Origin: Neorhizobium sp.
Lineage (GTDB): Bacteria; Pseudomonadota; Alphaproteobacteria; Rhizobiales; Rhizobiaceae
DNA: 64,000 bases
Assembly: GCA_028283725.1 (NCBI GenBank)
Contig: JAPWKC010000004.1
Location: 930,001 to 994,000, forward strand
Reading direction: 5' to 3'
Shown here: positions 9,994 through 21,100 of the stretch, in pieces
How positions within the stretch are numbered: the first letter of the stretch is position 1
How the letters are laid out: every line of letters starts with the position of its first letter
The notes under the pieces: model-generated
The model's database searches: none
What the model saw: the letters and a program-made list of their open reading frames with translations, nothing else
What the model was told of the DNA's origin: nothing
Program-made: the position numbers and the translations under genes

Positions 9994-10458
9994 TTACGGT
10001 TTCAGGAGCTTGTCGATCCGTGCCTGTTCATCGCTGGTCAGCACGGCGACGGCGCGCGTCGACGGGCGGGTGCGGATGAAGACGATCAGCGCGATGATGC
10101 CGAAGATGAGAAGAACGGCCGGCATGCCCCAGAGAAGCAGCGTGTGCAGCGAAAAGCGCGGCTTCAACAGCACGAACTCGCCATAGCGGGAGACGATGTA
10201 ATCCACGACCTGGCTGTCGCTGTCGCCGCGTGTGAGGCGATCGCGCACGAGGATGCGAAGATCACGGGCGAGATCGGCATTGCTGTCGTCGATCGACTGG
10301 TTCTGACAGACCATGCAGCGCAATTGCGAGGAGATCTCGCGGGCGCGCTGTTCGAGCGCCGGGTCCTTCAGGATCTCGTCCGGGTTGACGGCGAGTGCCG
10401 GCAACGGCGCGAGAAAGGCCACGAGAAGCGCCAGAAGAAGGGCAAGACGCGTCTTCAT
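9994..10458 (-). CDS. cycL: Cytochrome c maturation protein CycL (CcmH)
   Basis: The 154-residue thiol-reductase subunit reduces the CXXCH motif of apocytochrome c before haem attachment. It has a signal peptide ([20 protein letters not shown]), the family motif [11 protein letters not shown] with its two redox cysteines, and a C-terminal membrane anchor ([20 protein letters not shown]). The ATG at 10458 overlaps the cycK stop as ATGA, so translation is coupled to cycK. It is the last gene of cycHJKL. Confidence 0.95.
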   Translation of the reverse strand: MKTRLALLLALLVAFLAPLPALAVNPDEILKDPALEQRAREISSQLRCMVCQNQSIDDSNADLARDLRILVRDRLTRGDSDSQVVDYIVSRYGEFVLLKPRFSLHTLLLWGMPAVLLIFGIIALIVFIRTRPSTRAVAVLTSDEQARIDKLLKP

Positions 10459-12461
10459 TCCGCCGGCTCCATCTGTGGCCGGGTCGGCTTTGCCGGCTTG
10501 ACGGGCTTGGCCTTGCGGCTCGGTGCGCCGACCCTCAGGCGACGATCGGAGAGCGAGACGAAGCCGCCGAACATCATCACCAGCGCGCCACCCCAGATGC
10601 AGGTGATGAACGGCTTCCACCAGACGCGCACGACCATGCCGCCGCCATTGGTGGCATCGCCGAGCGAGACGTAAAGCTGGCTCAGCCCGTAGGTGCGGAT
10701 GCCCGATTCCGTCGTTGCCTGACGGCGTGCGGTAAACAGGCGTTTCGAGGACGAGATCTCGCCGATGACATTGCCGCCGCGGCGCACCGTGAAGATGCCG
10801 CGCTGTTCGGTGTAGTTCGGGCCGGCACCATCCTTCATGCCGGTAAAGGTCAGCTCGTAGCCGCCGGTCGAAACGGTGGCGCCGGGCTTCAGGTCGACGA
10901 CCGCTTCGGTGCCGTAGAGCGAGGCGGAGAAGATGCCGAGAACGGTGACGCCGAGGCCGAAATGGGCAAGTGCCGTGCCGAAGGCCGAGCGTGGCAGACC
11001 GACGAGGCGGCGGAAGGCCACGGAGGTTTTCTGCTTGCCGAACTGGGCGCGGTTCCACAGATCGGCGACCGCGCCGAGCATGCCCCAGAAACCGAGTGCA
11101 AGCGCGAAGATCGCCAGAACCGGGCCGCCGTTATGGATGTACCAAAAAACCAGGCCGGCGGCGAGCGAGATGGCGGCGAAGACATAGAGCCGCTGGAGCG
11201 CGCCGAGCAGATCGCCGCGCTTCCATGCCAGCATCGGGCCGAAGGGGACGGCGACGAGAAGCGGCAGCATCAGGAGACCGAAGGTCATGTCGAAGAAGGG
11301 CGCGCCGACCGAGATCTTTTCGCCGGTCAAGGTTTCAAGCGCCAGCGGATAGAGCGTGCCGGTGAGCACCGTGGCGCAGGCGACCGTCAGGATCAGGTTG
11401 TTGAGGACAAGCGAGCCCTCGCGCGAGATCGGCGCGAACAGACCGCCCGATTTCAGCATCGGTGCCCGCCAGGCGAACAGGATGAAGGCGCCGCCGATGA
11501 AGAATGCCAGGATGCACAGGATGAAGATGCCGCGGGTCGGATCGGTGGCGAAGGCATGGACGGAGGTGAGGACGCCGGAGCGCACCAGGAAGGTGCCGAG
11601 CAGCGACAGCGAAAAGGTCATGATCGCCAGAAGCACGGTCCAGATCTTCAGCGCCTCGCGCTTTTCCATGACCAGCGCCGAGTGGAGCAGCGCCGTGCCG
11701 GCAAGCCAGGGCATGAAGGAGGCGTTTTCGACCGGATCCCAGAACCACCAGCCGCCCCAGCCGAGCTCGTAATAGGCCCAGTAGGAGCCCATGGCGATGC
11801 CGACCGTCAAAAAGCACCAGGCGGCCAGCGCCCAGGGGCGCACCCAGCGCGCCCAGGCGGCATCGATGCGGCCCTCGATCAGGGCAGCGATCGCAAAGGA
11901 GAAACAGACGGAGAAGCCGACATAGCCGAGATAGAGAAGCGGCGGGTGAACGGCGAGACCGAGATCCTGCAGAACCGGGTTCAGATCCTGCCCTTCGGCC
12001 GGGGCCGGGTTGAGGCGGGTGAACGGGTTCGACGTGAAGAGGATGAAGATCAGGAAGGCCGTGGCGATCCAGGACTGGACGGCCAGAACATTGGCTTTGA
12101 GCGTTTCCGGCAGGTTGCGGCCGAAGGCGGCGACCATGGCGGAAAACAGCGTCAGGATCAAAAGCCAGAGCATCATCGAGCCCTCGTGATTGCCCCAGAC
12201 GCCGGAATATTTGTAGATCAGCGGCATCAGCGAATGGGAATTCTCCCAGACGTTCATCACCGAGAAATCGGAAACGACATAGGCCCAGGTCAGGACCGCA
12301 AAGGCGATGACAACGAGGCCGAAGAGCATGAGCGAGCCCGTCGTTGCGACCTGCATCATGCCGGTATCGCCGCGACGGGCGCCGATCATCGGCAGGACGG
12401 AAACGAGAAGCGAGGTAGCAAGCGCCAGAACCAGCGCGTAGTGACCGATTTCGATAATCAT
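10455..12461 (-). CDS. cycK: Haem lyase subunit CycK (CcmF)
   Basis: The 668-residue polytopic membrane protein carries the WWD haem-handling motif [18 protein letters not shown] together with conserved histidines such as [10 protein letters not shown]. The length matches CcmF (about 650). It transfers haem from CycJ to apocytochrome c on the periplasmic side. I placed the start at 12461 ([14 protein letters not shown]), which begins the first membrane helix; the frame is open a further 19 codons upstream but overlaps cycJ. The start overlaps the cycJ stop by four bases, and the 3' end overlaps cycL by four bases. Confidence 0.95.
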   Translation of the reverse strand: MIIEIGHYALVLALATSLLVSVLPMIGARRGDTGMMQVATTGSLMLFGLVVIAFAVLTWAYVVSDFSVMNVWENSHSLMPLIYKYSGVWGNHEGSMMLWLLILTLFSAMVAAFGRNLPETLKANVLAVQSWIATAFLIFILFTSNPFTRLNPAPAEGQDLNPVLQDLGLAVHPPLLYLGYVGFSVCFSFAIAALIEGRIDAAWARWVRPWALAAWCFLTVGIAMGSYWAYYELGWGGWWFWDPVENASFMPWLAGTALLHSALVMEKREALKIWTVLLAIMTFSLSLLGTFLVRSGVLTSVHAFATDPTRGIFILCILAFFIGGAFILFAWRAPMLKSGGLFAPISREGSLVLNNLILTVACATVLTGTLYPLALETLTGEKISVGAPFFDMTFGLLMLPLLVAVPFGPMLAWKRGDLLGALQRLYVFAAISLAAGLVFWYIHNGGPVLAIFALALGFWGMLGAVADLWNRAQFGKQKTSVAFRRLVGLPRSAFGTALAHFGLGVTVLGIFSASLYGTEAVVDLKPGATVSTGGYELTFTGMKDGAGPNYTEQRGIFTVRRGGNVIGEISSSKRLFTARRQATTESGIRTYGLSQLYVSLGDATNGGGMVVRVWWKPFITCIWGGALVMMFGGFVSLSDRRLRVGAPSRKAKPVKPAKPTRPQMEPAE

Positions 12462-12940
12462 TTGACGGCGGTCTCCTCGCCCTTTTTGTCCTTGGCCGTG
12501 GCGCCATCGCCTTCCCACACCCCATCCTTCTTCAGACGGTCGGCGATTTCGGGCGGCATGTATTTCTCATCATGCTTGGCCAGCACGCTGTCGGCAACGA
12601 AATGGTGGGTGGCAGGATCGAAGGCGCCTTCGGTGACGACGCCTTGGCCCTCGCGAAAGAGATCGGGAAGGATGCCGGTATAGCTTACCGGAACGGTGCC
12701 CTTGCCGTCGGTGACGGTGAAGCGCACCGTCGATCCCTGACCGCGCACGACCGAGCCCTGCTCCACCAGCCCGCCGAGGCGGATGCGGGTGCCGGGGGAA
12801 ATCTTGGCTGCCGCCAGATCGCCCGGCATGAAGAAATAGGCGACCGAGTTCGAAAACGCGAACATGATCAGGAGCACGGCTGCGATGATGAAACTCATGC
12901 CGCCGCCGATCACCGCCAGACGTTTCTGTTTACGGGTCAT
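12458..12940 (-). CDS. cycJ: Haem chaperone CycJ (CcmE)
   Basis: The 160-residue protein has a single N-terminal membrane anchor (about 13-35) and a periplasmic OB-fold. The haem-binding histidine and tyrosine of CcmE are in LAKHDEKY near the C-terminus. It carries haem from the CcmABCD release step to CycK. The ATG at 12940 has SD AAGGAG eight bases upstream. The gene is separated from the cycH stop by only five bases. Confidence 0.95.
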   Translation of the reverse strand: MTRKQKRLAVIGGGMSFIIAAVLLIMFAFSNSVAYFFMPGDLAAAKISPGTRIRLGGLVEQGSVVRGQGSTVRFTVTDGKGTVPVSYTGILPDLFREGQGVVTEGAFDPATHHFVADSVLAKHDEKYMPPEIADRLKKDGVWEGDGATAKDKKGEETAVK

Positions 12941-12945
12941 TGCGA

Positions 12946-14151
12946 TCACTCCTTGGCGACCGGCGCAACGGCCAGCCCCATCTGCCCGGCCAGCGCCACG
13001 AGCTGTCTGCCCTCGTCGCCGGATGCCGGGAATTGCTTGAGGCCGGTGGCGAGCGCTGCCTCGGCCTTCGGCTTGTCGCCGAGAACCGCATAGGAGCGCA
13101 CCAGCCGAAGCCAGCCTTCGAGATTGTTGGGGTCGTCCGTCAATTTGGCGGCCAGCGTATCGATCATCCCGCGGATCATTTCCTGACGGTCGCCGGACGA
13201 CATGTTCTGGGCTGCGGCGACGTCTTCCTGCGTCGGCGAACCGAGTGCCGGGGGAGCCGGCTTGGCGGCGGCAAGCGGCATGCCGCCATTCTTTTCGATA
13301 TGCTGGCTCACCAGCGGCAGCCATGGCGCGCCGGGCGGCGAGACTTTTGCCAGCGTTTCGAAGGCGGCGCGGGCTTCCGGCGCCTTGCCGGCCTGTTCCA
13401 GCGCAAGCGCCAGATAGAAGCTCGAGCGCGGCTCGTTGGGCTGTAATTTGGCGGCCTGCTGGAAGGCGGTGCGCGCGTCGTCCGTCACGACGCCCTGGTT
13501 TTCGGCCACGACAGTCTCGCCAAGCCCGTTCAGCCGCTCGACGCTTTCGCCCAGAATGCGGATGGCGTTGCGGTAGGCGAGATCGGCATCGCCGAGGCGC
13601 TGGGTGCGGAAATAGATCGGTGCCAGAAGATCCCAGCCGGCGCCATCCTGCGGGTTCTGCGCCAGATGCTGTTCAGCCTTGGTGACGAGCAGCGCCATGT
13701 CGTTGCCGGGATTGGCAAGACGTGCCTCAAGCGGCTGGTCCGGAAGTCCCGGACTGCCGAGCATGACGTAAAGACAGAGCCCGATGGCGGGCGGCACGAC
13801 GGTTGCCACGGCGATCGCCAAGCGATGCCGGCCGATTTCAGGCGCCTTCTTTCCACCGGTCTTTTCGCCGGATGCGGCGGCGGCGAGAAGCCGGCGGCCG
13901 ATCTCGGCCTTGGCATATTCGGCCTCTTCGGTGCCGATCAGGCCGCCGGCCAGATCGCGTTGCAGCTCGCCGAGCTGGTCGCGATAGACCTCGACCTCAC
14001 CTGCCCGATTATCAGGATTGGCCCGGTCATCGGCCGCCGATGCGGCGGCGGCCCTGGCGCTGCGCGCAAGCGGGATGATGAAGGCTGCTGCGACGGCGGC
14101 CGTCAGAAACGCGAGAATGATCCACAAAAGCATAGGATCGGAACCTGTCAT
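12946..14151 (-). CDS. cycH: Cytochrome c maturation TPR protein CycH (CcmI)
   Basis: The 401-residue protein has an N-terminal membrane helix ([20 protein letters not shown]), a short cytosolic loop with [10 protein letters not shown] typical of CcmI, and a second helix near residue 115. A periplasmic TPR region of about 280 residues follows, which presents apocytochrome c to CycK/CycL. It is the first gene of cycHJKL. An internal ATG at 14133 (MLLWIILAF) fits the family start better; both share the frame. Loss of this operon in R. leguminosarum is known to affect iron acquisition as well as respiration. Confidence 0.92.
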   Translation of the reverse strand: MTGSDPMLLWIILAFLTAAVAAAFIIPLARSARAAAASAADDRANPDNRAGEVEVYRDQLGELQRDLAGGLIGTEEAEYAKAEIGRRLLAAAASGEKTGGKKAPEIGRHRLAIAVATVVPPAIGLCLYVMLGSPGLPDQPLEARLANPGNDMALLVTKAEQHLAQNPQDGAGWDLLAPIYFRTQRLGDADLAYRNAIRILGESVERLNGLGETVVAENQGVVTDDARTAFQQAAKLQPNEPRSSFYLALALEQAGKAPEARAAFETLAKVSPPGAPWLPLVSQHIEKNGGMPLAAAKPAPPALGSPTQEDVAAAQNMSSGDRQEMIRGMIDTLAAKLTDDPNNLEGWLRLVRSYAVLGDKPKAEAALATGLKQFPASGDEGRQLVALAGQMGLAVAPVAKE

Positions 14152-14588
14152 TCTTCTGGAACAGGGCGCTCGACTGAATGAACCGGCGGCACGGCGCCGA
14201 AAGCGTCGATTGTTGCCGCCCGAGGCATCCAGGCGAAATTCGCCCTGCCATGCGGGTTAAAGCCATGACGTGCGATCCAGGGTCTTGAGACGAATGGATC
14301 CCGGCTGCATCAGGCTCGTTCATGCGGTCTGCCGGCTTCAAACAGGACCACACGGGTGGGGCAAGCCTTGACGTTTGCCACGAACGGTTTTGACCCGACG
14401 CATTGCTGCGGGGGGCGACAGACAGTCGCGCGGCACCAAGGCCTTACTGCATGCTGTGGGACTTTCCAAGCACGCAGGGGATGTTGACGACAAAGTGAGA
14501 TGATTTCACCACTGAATATCCGCCCGACCTTTGCCATGCCCTGATGCAACACGCTGATGCGATGCCGTCGGCCCATAGCGCGCCGTCG
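14152..14588. other. Spacer upstream of cycH
   Basis: This 437-bp spacer lies between the lipoprotein gene and cycH. It should hold the cycHJKL promoter. I saw no tRNA, repeat or believable small ORF, and no promoter strong enough to name. Confidence 0.5.
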
Positions 14589-15239
14589 TCAGGTCAGCGG
14601 CGTCCAGGTGCCGTCCTCGTTGCGGCAGGCAGCGCCACGGGCGGAAAAATCCTTGCCGTCGACCTTCAGCACATGGCGGTACTGGCGGCAATTCTGGGTG
14701 CCGACCTGATAGGGCGCGTTGGCGGTGACTTCACCGCTGGCGTCATCGCTTTTCCAGGCGACGGGCTGGCCATTTTCGGCGTCTTCCAGCGCACGATATT
14801 CGGCTTCCAGCGCGCGTGCGCGGTCGCTGTCGGAGAGTTTCGCGCCGGTGCGCCCGACGATGCCACCCTGAAGTGCCAGGATATAGGCGGTCGCCTTGGA
14901 GGTGCCGCCGGAGGAGAGAAGCGAGATGCCGCCGCCGGATTTGCCCGTCGTGCCGCAACCGGCAAGCGCCCCGGTGAACAGGGCGACACAGGCAAACCGG
15001 ACGAGGGAACTGCGGCGAAGCGCAGCAAGGATTGATACGGACGCGCCTGAAACACCCTGCGCGCCGGCCATCGCCAAATGGCCCGCTGTCGTCGGGTAAG
15101 CTGTCGTTGGGTAAGCTGTCATGCAAGGACCGGTCGTCGGTCTACCGGATGCTTTGGCCAGCGTATCGGACAGAAATGCAGCGATCGTCTCGTCTCCTTG
15201 ATCGGGCTCATCCTCTATCGGGATCGAGCCCACGGTCAT
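14589..15239 (-). CDS. Surface-antigen-like lipoprotein
   Basis: The protein has a lipobox LAGC after a hydrophobic stretch, followed by a Gly/Ser-rich tether and a roughly 100-residue domain. The domain has the motif ALEAEYRALEDAENGQPVAWK and ends NCRQYRHVLKVDGKDF, a pattern of small rickettsial 17-kDa-antigen-like lipoproteins. It is probably anchored in the outer membrane; function is unknown. The start is uncertain: ATG codons at 15239, 15122 and 15071 are in frame, and 15071 gives the most natural signal peptide. The region between them holds an AAGCTGTCGT tandem repeat (encoding TAYPTTAYP), so the extra N-terminus may be repeat-derived. Confidence 0.7.
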   Translation of the reverse strand: MTVGSIPIEDEPDQGDETIAAFLSDTLAKASGRPTTGPCMTAYPTTAYPTTAGHLAMAGAQGVSGASVSILAALRRSSLVRFACVALFTGALAGCGTTGKSGGGISLLSSGGTSKATAYILALQGGIVGRTGAKLSDSDRARALEAEYRALEDAENGQPVAWKSDDASGEVTANAPYQVGTQNCRQYRHVLKVDGKDFSARGAACRNEDGTWTPLT

Positions 15240-15368
15240 TCCGCTCTAAAAGATATAGCAGGCGATCCATACGTCCAGCCGGACGAAGGCCGAGCCGCAC
15301 GCGACCGGCCAGGTGTTACCCGTCGGTCACAGATCGATGGCATGGCAACGACTGTTGCGGTGTCCATA

Positions 15369-16805
15369 TCAGATGGCGTCCTTGGCAAGCCCCGGCAGCA
15401 GCAACTGCGCGCGAAGGCCACCATGGGTGCCGCGGCCAAGCTCCACCTGGCCCTGATATTCGGTGGCGATCTCGCGGACGATGGAGAGGCCAAGACCCGC
15501 GCCGGGCTTGCTCTCGTCGAGCCGGCGGCCACGCTTGACGGCCTCCTTGATCTGGTCGGGATCAAGGCCGGGACCGTCATCCTCGACGGCGATCTCCACC
15601 CAGTAGCGGCGGGCGCCCTCGCCATCGGCACCCACCGGCGCCGAGGTGGAGGTGGCGGTGATCCAGACGCCGGTCTTGCAGAAGCGGGCGGAATTTTCCA
15701 ACAGATTGCCGATGGTTTCCTCGACATCCTGCTGTTCCATGGCAAGCGCGATGCCGGGCGGGAAGACCGAGAGATGAAATTCGCGATCGGGCGTCAGGCG
15801 GCGCATGACGCGCACCAGCCGTTCGAGAACCGGTTCGATATCGGTGCGCGCCAGAAGCGATTCGCGCTGGGCGGCGATGCGGGCGCGGTTGAGATAGGAC
15901 TGGACCTGCGCCTGCATGGTTTCCGACTGCGAGCGCACCAGATCCGACTGGACCTTGTCGAGCATGCGCGATTCGTTGAGCAGGACCGCGATCGGCGTTT
16001 TCAGCGAGTGCGCGAGATTGCCGACCTGCATGCGGGCACGCTCGACGATGCGGCGGTTGCTTTCGATCAATGCGTTCACATCATTGGTCAACGGCATGAT
16101 CTCGCGGGGGAATTCACCCTCGAGACGCTCGGTCTCGCCACGCCGCACCCTTTCCAGCGCCCGCCTTGCGCCATCGAGCGGGCGTAGGCCGTAGAGGATG
16201 GCGATGGCATTGACCACGAGACTGCCGAGGCCGAAAATGCCGAGCGCGATATAGAGGTTCCGGTCGAAGGCGTGGACGTCGTCATCCACCACTTCGAGAT
16301 TGCCCGAGACGCGGAAGCGCGCCGCGCGGCCGTCGCCATCCAGAACCACCTCGGTTTCGGCCACCAGAACGTGGTTCCCGAAGGCATCGTAGGTGGGGTA
16401 GAAACGCTCGTAGCGATTGTTGAAGGGCACCGCCAGAATGGACGGGACCTTGATGTTGGACGTGCCGAGCGAAGACGACGACAGCGGCGTTGCGGCAAAG
16501 GTGCCGAGCGGCTCGATGATCCAGTACCAGCCGGTCTCGGGCTGCGAGAAGCGCAGATCGCCGAGCTGCGGATTGCCCGACAGCTTGTTGTCCTCGCCGA
16601 TGGTGATCGAGTTGATGACGTTATAGAGCTGGGCGCGCAAAAGATCGGTGAAGGCGCGTTCCGACGACTGGCGATAGAGCTGCGAGATGACGATGGCGAT
16701 GACAACCAGCGCCAGCGCCGACCAGATCGTTGCCAGAAGCAGAACGCGGGCGGTGAGCGATCGCGGCCCCAGAATGCCAAGCTTGGCGCCGAGCTTAAAG
16801 CGCAT
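15369..16805 (-). CDS. feuQ: Sensor histidine kinase FeuQ
   Basis: The 478-residue kinase has membrane segments at about 20-43 and 184-207 around a periplasmic sensor with WYWIIEPLG and RYERFYPTYD. HAMP follows, then a variant H-box VGNLAHSLKTPIAVL (His266), and HATPase boxes DDGPGLDPDQ and GAGLGLSIVREIA. The ATG at 16805 overlaps the end of feuP by 11 bases, so the two are translated together. FeuQ/FeuP of rhizobia respond to low osmolarity and control cyclic glucan export, and were first found beside cycHJKL in R. leguminosarum. The assignment rests on that known neighbourhood, the near-canonical FeuP sequence and the FeuN-like gene upstream. Confidence 0.88.
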   Translation of the reverse strand: MRFKLGAKLGILGPRSLTARVLLLATIWSALALVVIAIVISQLYRQSSERAFTDLLRAQLYNVINSITIGEDNKLSGNPQLGDLRFSQPETGWYWIIEPLGTFAATPLSSSSLGTSNIKVPSILAVPFNNRYERFYPTYDAFGNHVLVAETEVVLDGDGRAARFRVSGNLEVVDDDVHAFDRNLYIALGIFGLGSLVVNAIAILYGLRPLDGARRALERVRRGETERLEGEFPREIMPLTNDVNALIESNRRIVERARMQVGNLAHSLKTPIAVLLNESRMLDKVQSDLVRSQSETMQAQVQSYLNRARIAAQRESLLARTDIEPVLERLVRVMRRLTPDREFHLSVFPPGIALAMEQQDVEETIGNLLENSARFCKTGVWITATSTSAPVGADGEGARRYWVEIAVEDDGPGLDPDQIKEAVKRGRRLDESKPGAGLGLSIVREIATEYQGQVELGRGTHGGLRAQLLLPGLAKDAI

Positions 16806-17469
16806 CTGTCGGGGCTTGCATGCGGTAGCCGAGGCCGCGGACAGTCTCGATGAGATCGCCTCCCCCCAATTTCTTGCGAAGGCGGCCGACGAAAACCTCG
16901 ATTGTGTTGCTGTCTCGATCGAAATCCTGGTCATACATATGCTCCACCAGTTCCGTGCGGGACACGACCTGGCCCATGTGGTGCATCAGGTAGGACAGCA
17001 AGCGGAATTCATGCGAGGTCAGCTTCAGCTGCACCCCATCAACACTTGCCTTGGAGGCCTTGGTATCGAGCCTCACAGGGCCGCAGACGATTTCCGAGGA
17101 CGAATGGCCGGCGGCGCGGCGAATGAGCGCGCGCACACGGGCCAGAACCTCCTCGACATGGAAGGGTTTTGCCACATAGTCATCGGCACCGGCATCGATG
17201 CCGGCCACCTTGTCGCTCCAGCGGTCGCGCGCCGTCAGCATCAGCACGGGCATGCCCTTGCCGTTGCCGCGCCATTTCTCGACCACCGTGATGCCATCCA
17301 TGACCGGAAGGCCGATATCGAGGATCACGGCGTCATAGGGTTCGGTATCGCCGAGATAATGACCTTCCTCGCCGTCGAAAGCCTGATCCACCACATAGCC
17401 GGACTCTTTCAGGGCGTCCGAAAGCTGCCGGTTGAGGTTGGTATCGTCTTCGACCACGAGAATGCGCAT
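16795..17469 (-). CDS. feuP: Response regulator FeuP
   Basis: This 224-residue OmpR-type regulator starts MRILVVEDDTNLNRQLSDAL. The phospho-acceptor is Asp51 (AVILDIGLP) and the conserved Lys is in DYVAKPFHVEE. The DNA-binding winged helix contains LTSHEFRLLSYLMHHMGQVV and EVFVGRLRKKLGG. Length and motif spacing fit FeuP. It is the partner of FeuQ, encoded immediately downstream with an 11-bp overlap, and is preceded by the feuN-like gene with a 53-bp gap. Confidence 0.9.
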   Translation of the reverse strand: MRILVVEDDTNLNRQLSDALKESGYVVDQAFDGEEGHYLGDTEPYDAVILDIGLPVMDGITVVEKWRGNGKGMPVLMLTARDRWSDKVAGIDAGADDYVAKPFHVEEVLARVRALIRRAAGHSSSEIVCGPVRLDTKASKASVDGVQLKLTSHEFRLLSYLMHHMGQVVSRTELVEHMYDQDFDRDSNTIEVFVGRLRKKLGGGDLIETVRGLGYRMQAPTDAL

Positions 17470-17522
17470 GAGCCGCCCTTACATCACAAACTTCGGGCAC
17501 CCTTTCAAAAGGTGCCCCGCCA

Positions 17523-17789
17523 TCACATCGGCACGCGGACTGTCACCTTGCGGGGCCGCTCGCTGCCGCTTCCCTGCACCAATACGGTAACGATGCAGGT
17601 TTGGCCATCCGAGGAAGGCTGCGCCGAGAGCAGTTCGCCGCCGGTCTCGCGCACAACGCGGGTTGCCGCCGAACCGCAGTCGCCGGCAACCAGGATGAGA
17701 TAATCACGCGCAGGGGCGCTTGCCGGCACGAGACCGGCAAGACCGGTCAGGCCGGCGGCCACTATCGCTATGATCGGCAGTCGCGCCAT
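17523..17789 (-). CDS. feuN: FeuN-like small periplasmic inhibitor
   Basis: The 88-residue exported protein has a signal peptide at about 1-27, cleaved near ASAPA. The short mature part has two cysteines (AGDCGSAATR and GQTCIVTVLV) that could form one disulfide. In S. meliloti, FeuN is a small periplasmic protein encoded just upstream of feuP that restrains FeuQ. Position, size and export match, so I infer FeuN. I cannot confirm sequence identity without a comparison. Confidence 0.65.
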   Translation of the reverse strand: MARLPIIAIVAAGLTGLAGLVPASAPARDYLILVAGDCGSAATRVVRETGGELLSAQPSSDGQTCIVTVLVQGSGSERPRKVTVRVPM

Positions 17790-17902
17790 CTGTTGCAGTT
17801 CCGCTCACGAGACGAAAGGATCATGTCCAAGCATGTGCCGGAGTATGTAATCGAAGGCGGCTGAATGGCAAATGAATGCGGCGTAAAGCCTCGCTTCAGC
17901 CC

Positions 17903-18115
17903 CTATTTCCCACTGATTCCGTGGGTTGCGGACAGCCGCCCCCAGATTGCCACGAGGCCGCCCGCAACGCCTGCCAGCGTCACCGCCTGATCGACGAGAT
18001 CACCCTGCAGATCCTGCGAAACCTGGTAGCCCATCAGCTGCAGCAGCGACGCCGCGACCGCGATCACGCCGCCCCAGACCGCTTTCGACTGATACCATTG
18101 CTTCATGCCATCCAT
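17903..18115 (-). CDS. Holin-like small membrane protein at the GTA 3' end
   Basis: The 70-residue protein has two hydrophobic segments, VWGGVIAVAASLLQLMGYQV and AVTLAGVAGGLVAIWGRL, joined by a polar loop. This is the layout of small phage holins and of the membrane proteins seen at the end of rhizobial GTA clusters. The start at 18115 is set by SD AAGGAGA seven to eight bases upstream. It lies 17 bp after the gp15 stop and in the same direction, so it is probably the last GTA gene. Together with the endolysin at 36294 it could release particles; holin function is inferred. Confidence 0.6.
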   Translation of the reverse strand: MDGMKQWYQSKAVWGGVIAVAASLLQLMGYQVSQDLQGDLVDQAVTLAGVAGGLVAIWGRLSATHGISGK

Positions 18116-18132
18116 CGTCTTCTCCTTGCGTT

Positions 18133-21100
18133 TCACCTGATGTCGAGGGTCATTTCTGCGGCAATGCCGAGCGGGATCGCGCGCCCCATCTGCCGGATAC
18201 GCACGGACAGGCGCTGCTGCCGGGCGCCAAAATCCGCCAGCTCGTCGGCCTCGCGATAAAGAAAGGCCGGCTGCGCCACGTCGGCACTGCGGTGCGTTTG
18301 GCCCGTCTTTGGTGCCTGTCTGTCGGCCAGGATATCGATCCGGTAGCGTTCGTCCGGCTCGTCGAGGGGTATCTCCGCCGCCGCCCAGTCGTCGGCGCCG
18401 ATACGGGCGCGGCGCACCCAGGTGATCAGCACCGCGCCGTCATCCTGCCGGACTGCCCGCAGATGCACAGGGGCGACCGGCGTCAGCGCCCTCACCCCGC
18501 CGGAAAAGACGTGCGGACCGGTGCGGCCGCCGGCCGCCCCTTGCGCCTCGATGAGCCAGTTGAAGGCAAGGCCGCGCTCGTCGGTACCGAGGCCGAGCGG
18601 CTTTACCGCATCGTCCAGCACCACGACGGCGGCCCCCGCCGCAGCACCGGCCGCCATCGCATCCTCGGTGCCGGCAAGACCGCGCAGAAGATCCGTCAGA
18701 TGCCAGCGGCCGGGCTCCACTTCCAGCGCGCTTGCAAAGCCGACGATTTCCCAACCCGCGGCGGTTTCCACCGCCAGCCGGCTGTCGCCGGCAAGCACCG
18801 CCAGCCTGTCGGCGGAGGCGAGGCCCAAGAAAGGCAATGTCAGGTCGATCACCGCTGCCCCGTCGAAGCGGCCGGAGACGCCGGGCCCGAGCGCAGACAC
18901 CAGTCTTCCGATGCGCGCCGGACGGTCGAGCATCACCCGCATCCGGTAGTTTTCCGTCGTTACAGAGGAGGACACTGCGATCCGCCGGAAGGGCCGGCAA
19001 TACGCGGCGACGCGGGCAAAATCCTCTGCATTTCCGGCGGCATAGACCGGCAGGTCGAGATATTGCACGAGCGGTGCGAAGGCCTCCGATGCCGTGCCGC
19101 CCGCATTCCGCTGTACCGGAGCGGGCGGCATGTCGACGGAAAGGAGCGGCGCATGAAATTCCGCCTCGACACGCCGCACGGCACCATCTTCGACACGGCT
19201 GACGACGAACGCGCCCTCGGGCGAAGCGGCGTCCGGCAGGGCGAGCGTCACGACATCGCCCGGCTCCACGGCAATCTCGGCCGGCGACAGCGAAAAGCTC
19301 AACGTCTTTTGTGTGAGACGCCGGCCGCGCAGAAGCATTTCGGCAGCGGCGAGCGCCGTCTCCTGCGACAACGCGGCCGGCAGAGCATGGGAGAGGATGC
19401 GCCGGCTTTCCGTTTCCAGCCTGCGGGAGCGGTTGCTCGCCTGTTCGTAATCGATCGCCGGATCGGCGGCGGACAGTTCCACCTGAACCGGCAGATCGCT
19501 GTCATGGCCGCGCAACGCCTGCCAGAGGGGCGCGTCGTCGACATCGGCGACCGTCGCGATCTCGATCGGCGCCAAACTCGCCGAGCGGCGCGAACGGAAG
19601 CGCAGCGTCCCCGCATCCTCGACGGCATCGATCTGAAAGACGTCAAGCAGCGGCTCGATCAACGCGCGGGCCGAGGAGACCTCGGCCTGCACATAGCCGG
19701 TCAGATCGCCCGAGACTTCGGAGAGGTCGAAATCGGCAAAGCCGTGGTCGGTCAAAATGGAAGCGATCGTATCGGCCAGGGTCGCGGCCCCCATGCGGCC
19801 GGTGAGCCAGTGGCCGGTCCGCCAGTTGCCGCCATCGCTCCAGACGGTCAGATCATCGGGAAAGGCGGGCTGAGGGCGGGCATCCCAGGTCCAGACGAAG
19901 AGATGATCGGGATCGACCATGCCCACCGGTGCCGCACCACCCTGCCACCAGCCGTGATGCGCCTCCAGAAAGCGACGCTGCTGGCTGTCGGCGCGGGCGC
20001 CGGAGGAGAAATACGGCCTGCTGCTTTCGGCCGATTTCGGATCGATGAAGACATTCGGCTGGTTCGCCCCCTTATCGACCGCGGGGCAGCCGAGTTCGGT
20101 GAACCAGACCGGCTTCATGCGCGGCGTCCAGGCCGTCGGATCGGCGCGCTCCACGCCGCCCGTACGCTCGTGATGCCGGTTTGCCCACCAGCCCTCGATA
20201 TCCTTGTGGCGGAAGGTCCATGGCTTTGCCGCAAGGCCATCGGTGATGGTGGAGCGGTTGCGGGCAATGCGGTCCTCGTTGCTGGCATAATACCAGTCGA
20301 ACCCTTCCCCGGCGGTGATCATCCGGCGCATGGCGGCGCTGTCATCGGCAAGGCGAAATCCATCGGGATTGGTGGCGGAGAGATCCTCGTCGCGCCAGTC
20401 GGACAGCGGCATGTAATTGTCGATGCCGACGGCATCGATATCCGGCGAGGCCCAGAGGGGATCGAGGTGGAAGAAGACATCGCCCGAGCCATCGGCCGGG
20501 TGATGGCCGAAATATTCGCTCCAGTCGGCGGCGTAGGTGAGTTTTGTTTCCGGACCGAGAATGGCGCGAACATCGGCCGCCAGCTCGACCAGATGCGCGA
20601 CGAAGGGAAAGGCGCCGGTCTCATCTCTCAGCGTCGTCAGGCCGCGCAGTTCCGAACCCAGGATAAAGCCATCGACGCCACCTGCCCCGGCCGCAAGCGC
20701 AGCGTAATGAAGGACGAGCCGGCGATAGCCTTCCGGCCCGGACATGAAGGCATCGACCGCGGCGCGCGCGGCGGCAGACCCGTCCGTCGTGCCCGGTTGC
20801 AGCGGTGCGGGATGGCAGGTGATGCGGCCACGCCAGGGGAAGGCCGCCTGTTCCGCGCCGCCATAGGGATCCGGCAGGCCGTTGGCCGGCGGGATGTCCA
20901 TCATCACGAAGGGATAGAGAAAGACGCCGATGCCGCGCGCCTTCAGGTCGGCAATCGCCTGTGCGACACTGGCATCGGCCGGGGTGCCGCCATAGGCCGG
21001 GCCTTTGCCATCTGCGGTGCGGCTCACCAGACGGGCGTCTTGGCGGCCCATTCCCGCGACTGACCATGCGGCGCTTTCATCCTTGCGGGCTGCCACCTCG

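Noticed and set aside
10395..12683. 762-codon plus-strand frame opposite cycK and cycJ
   Set aside because: Antisense shadow of high-GC genes; the minus-strand frames carry clear CcmF and CcmE motifs.
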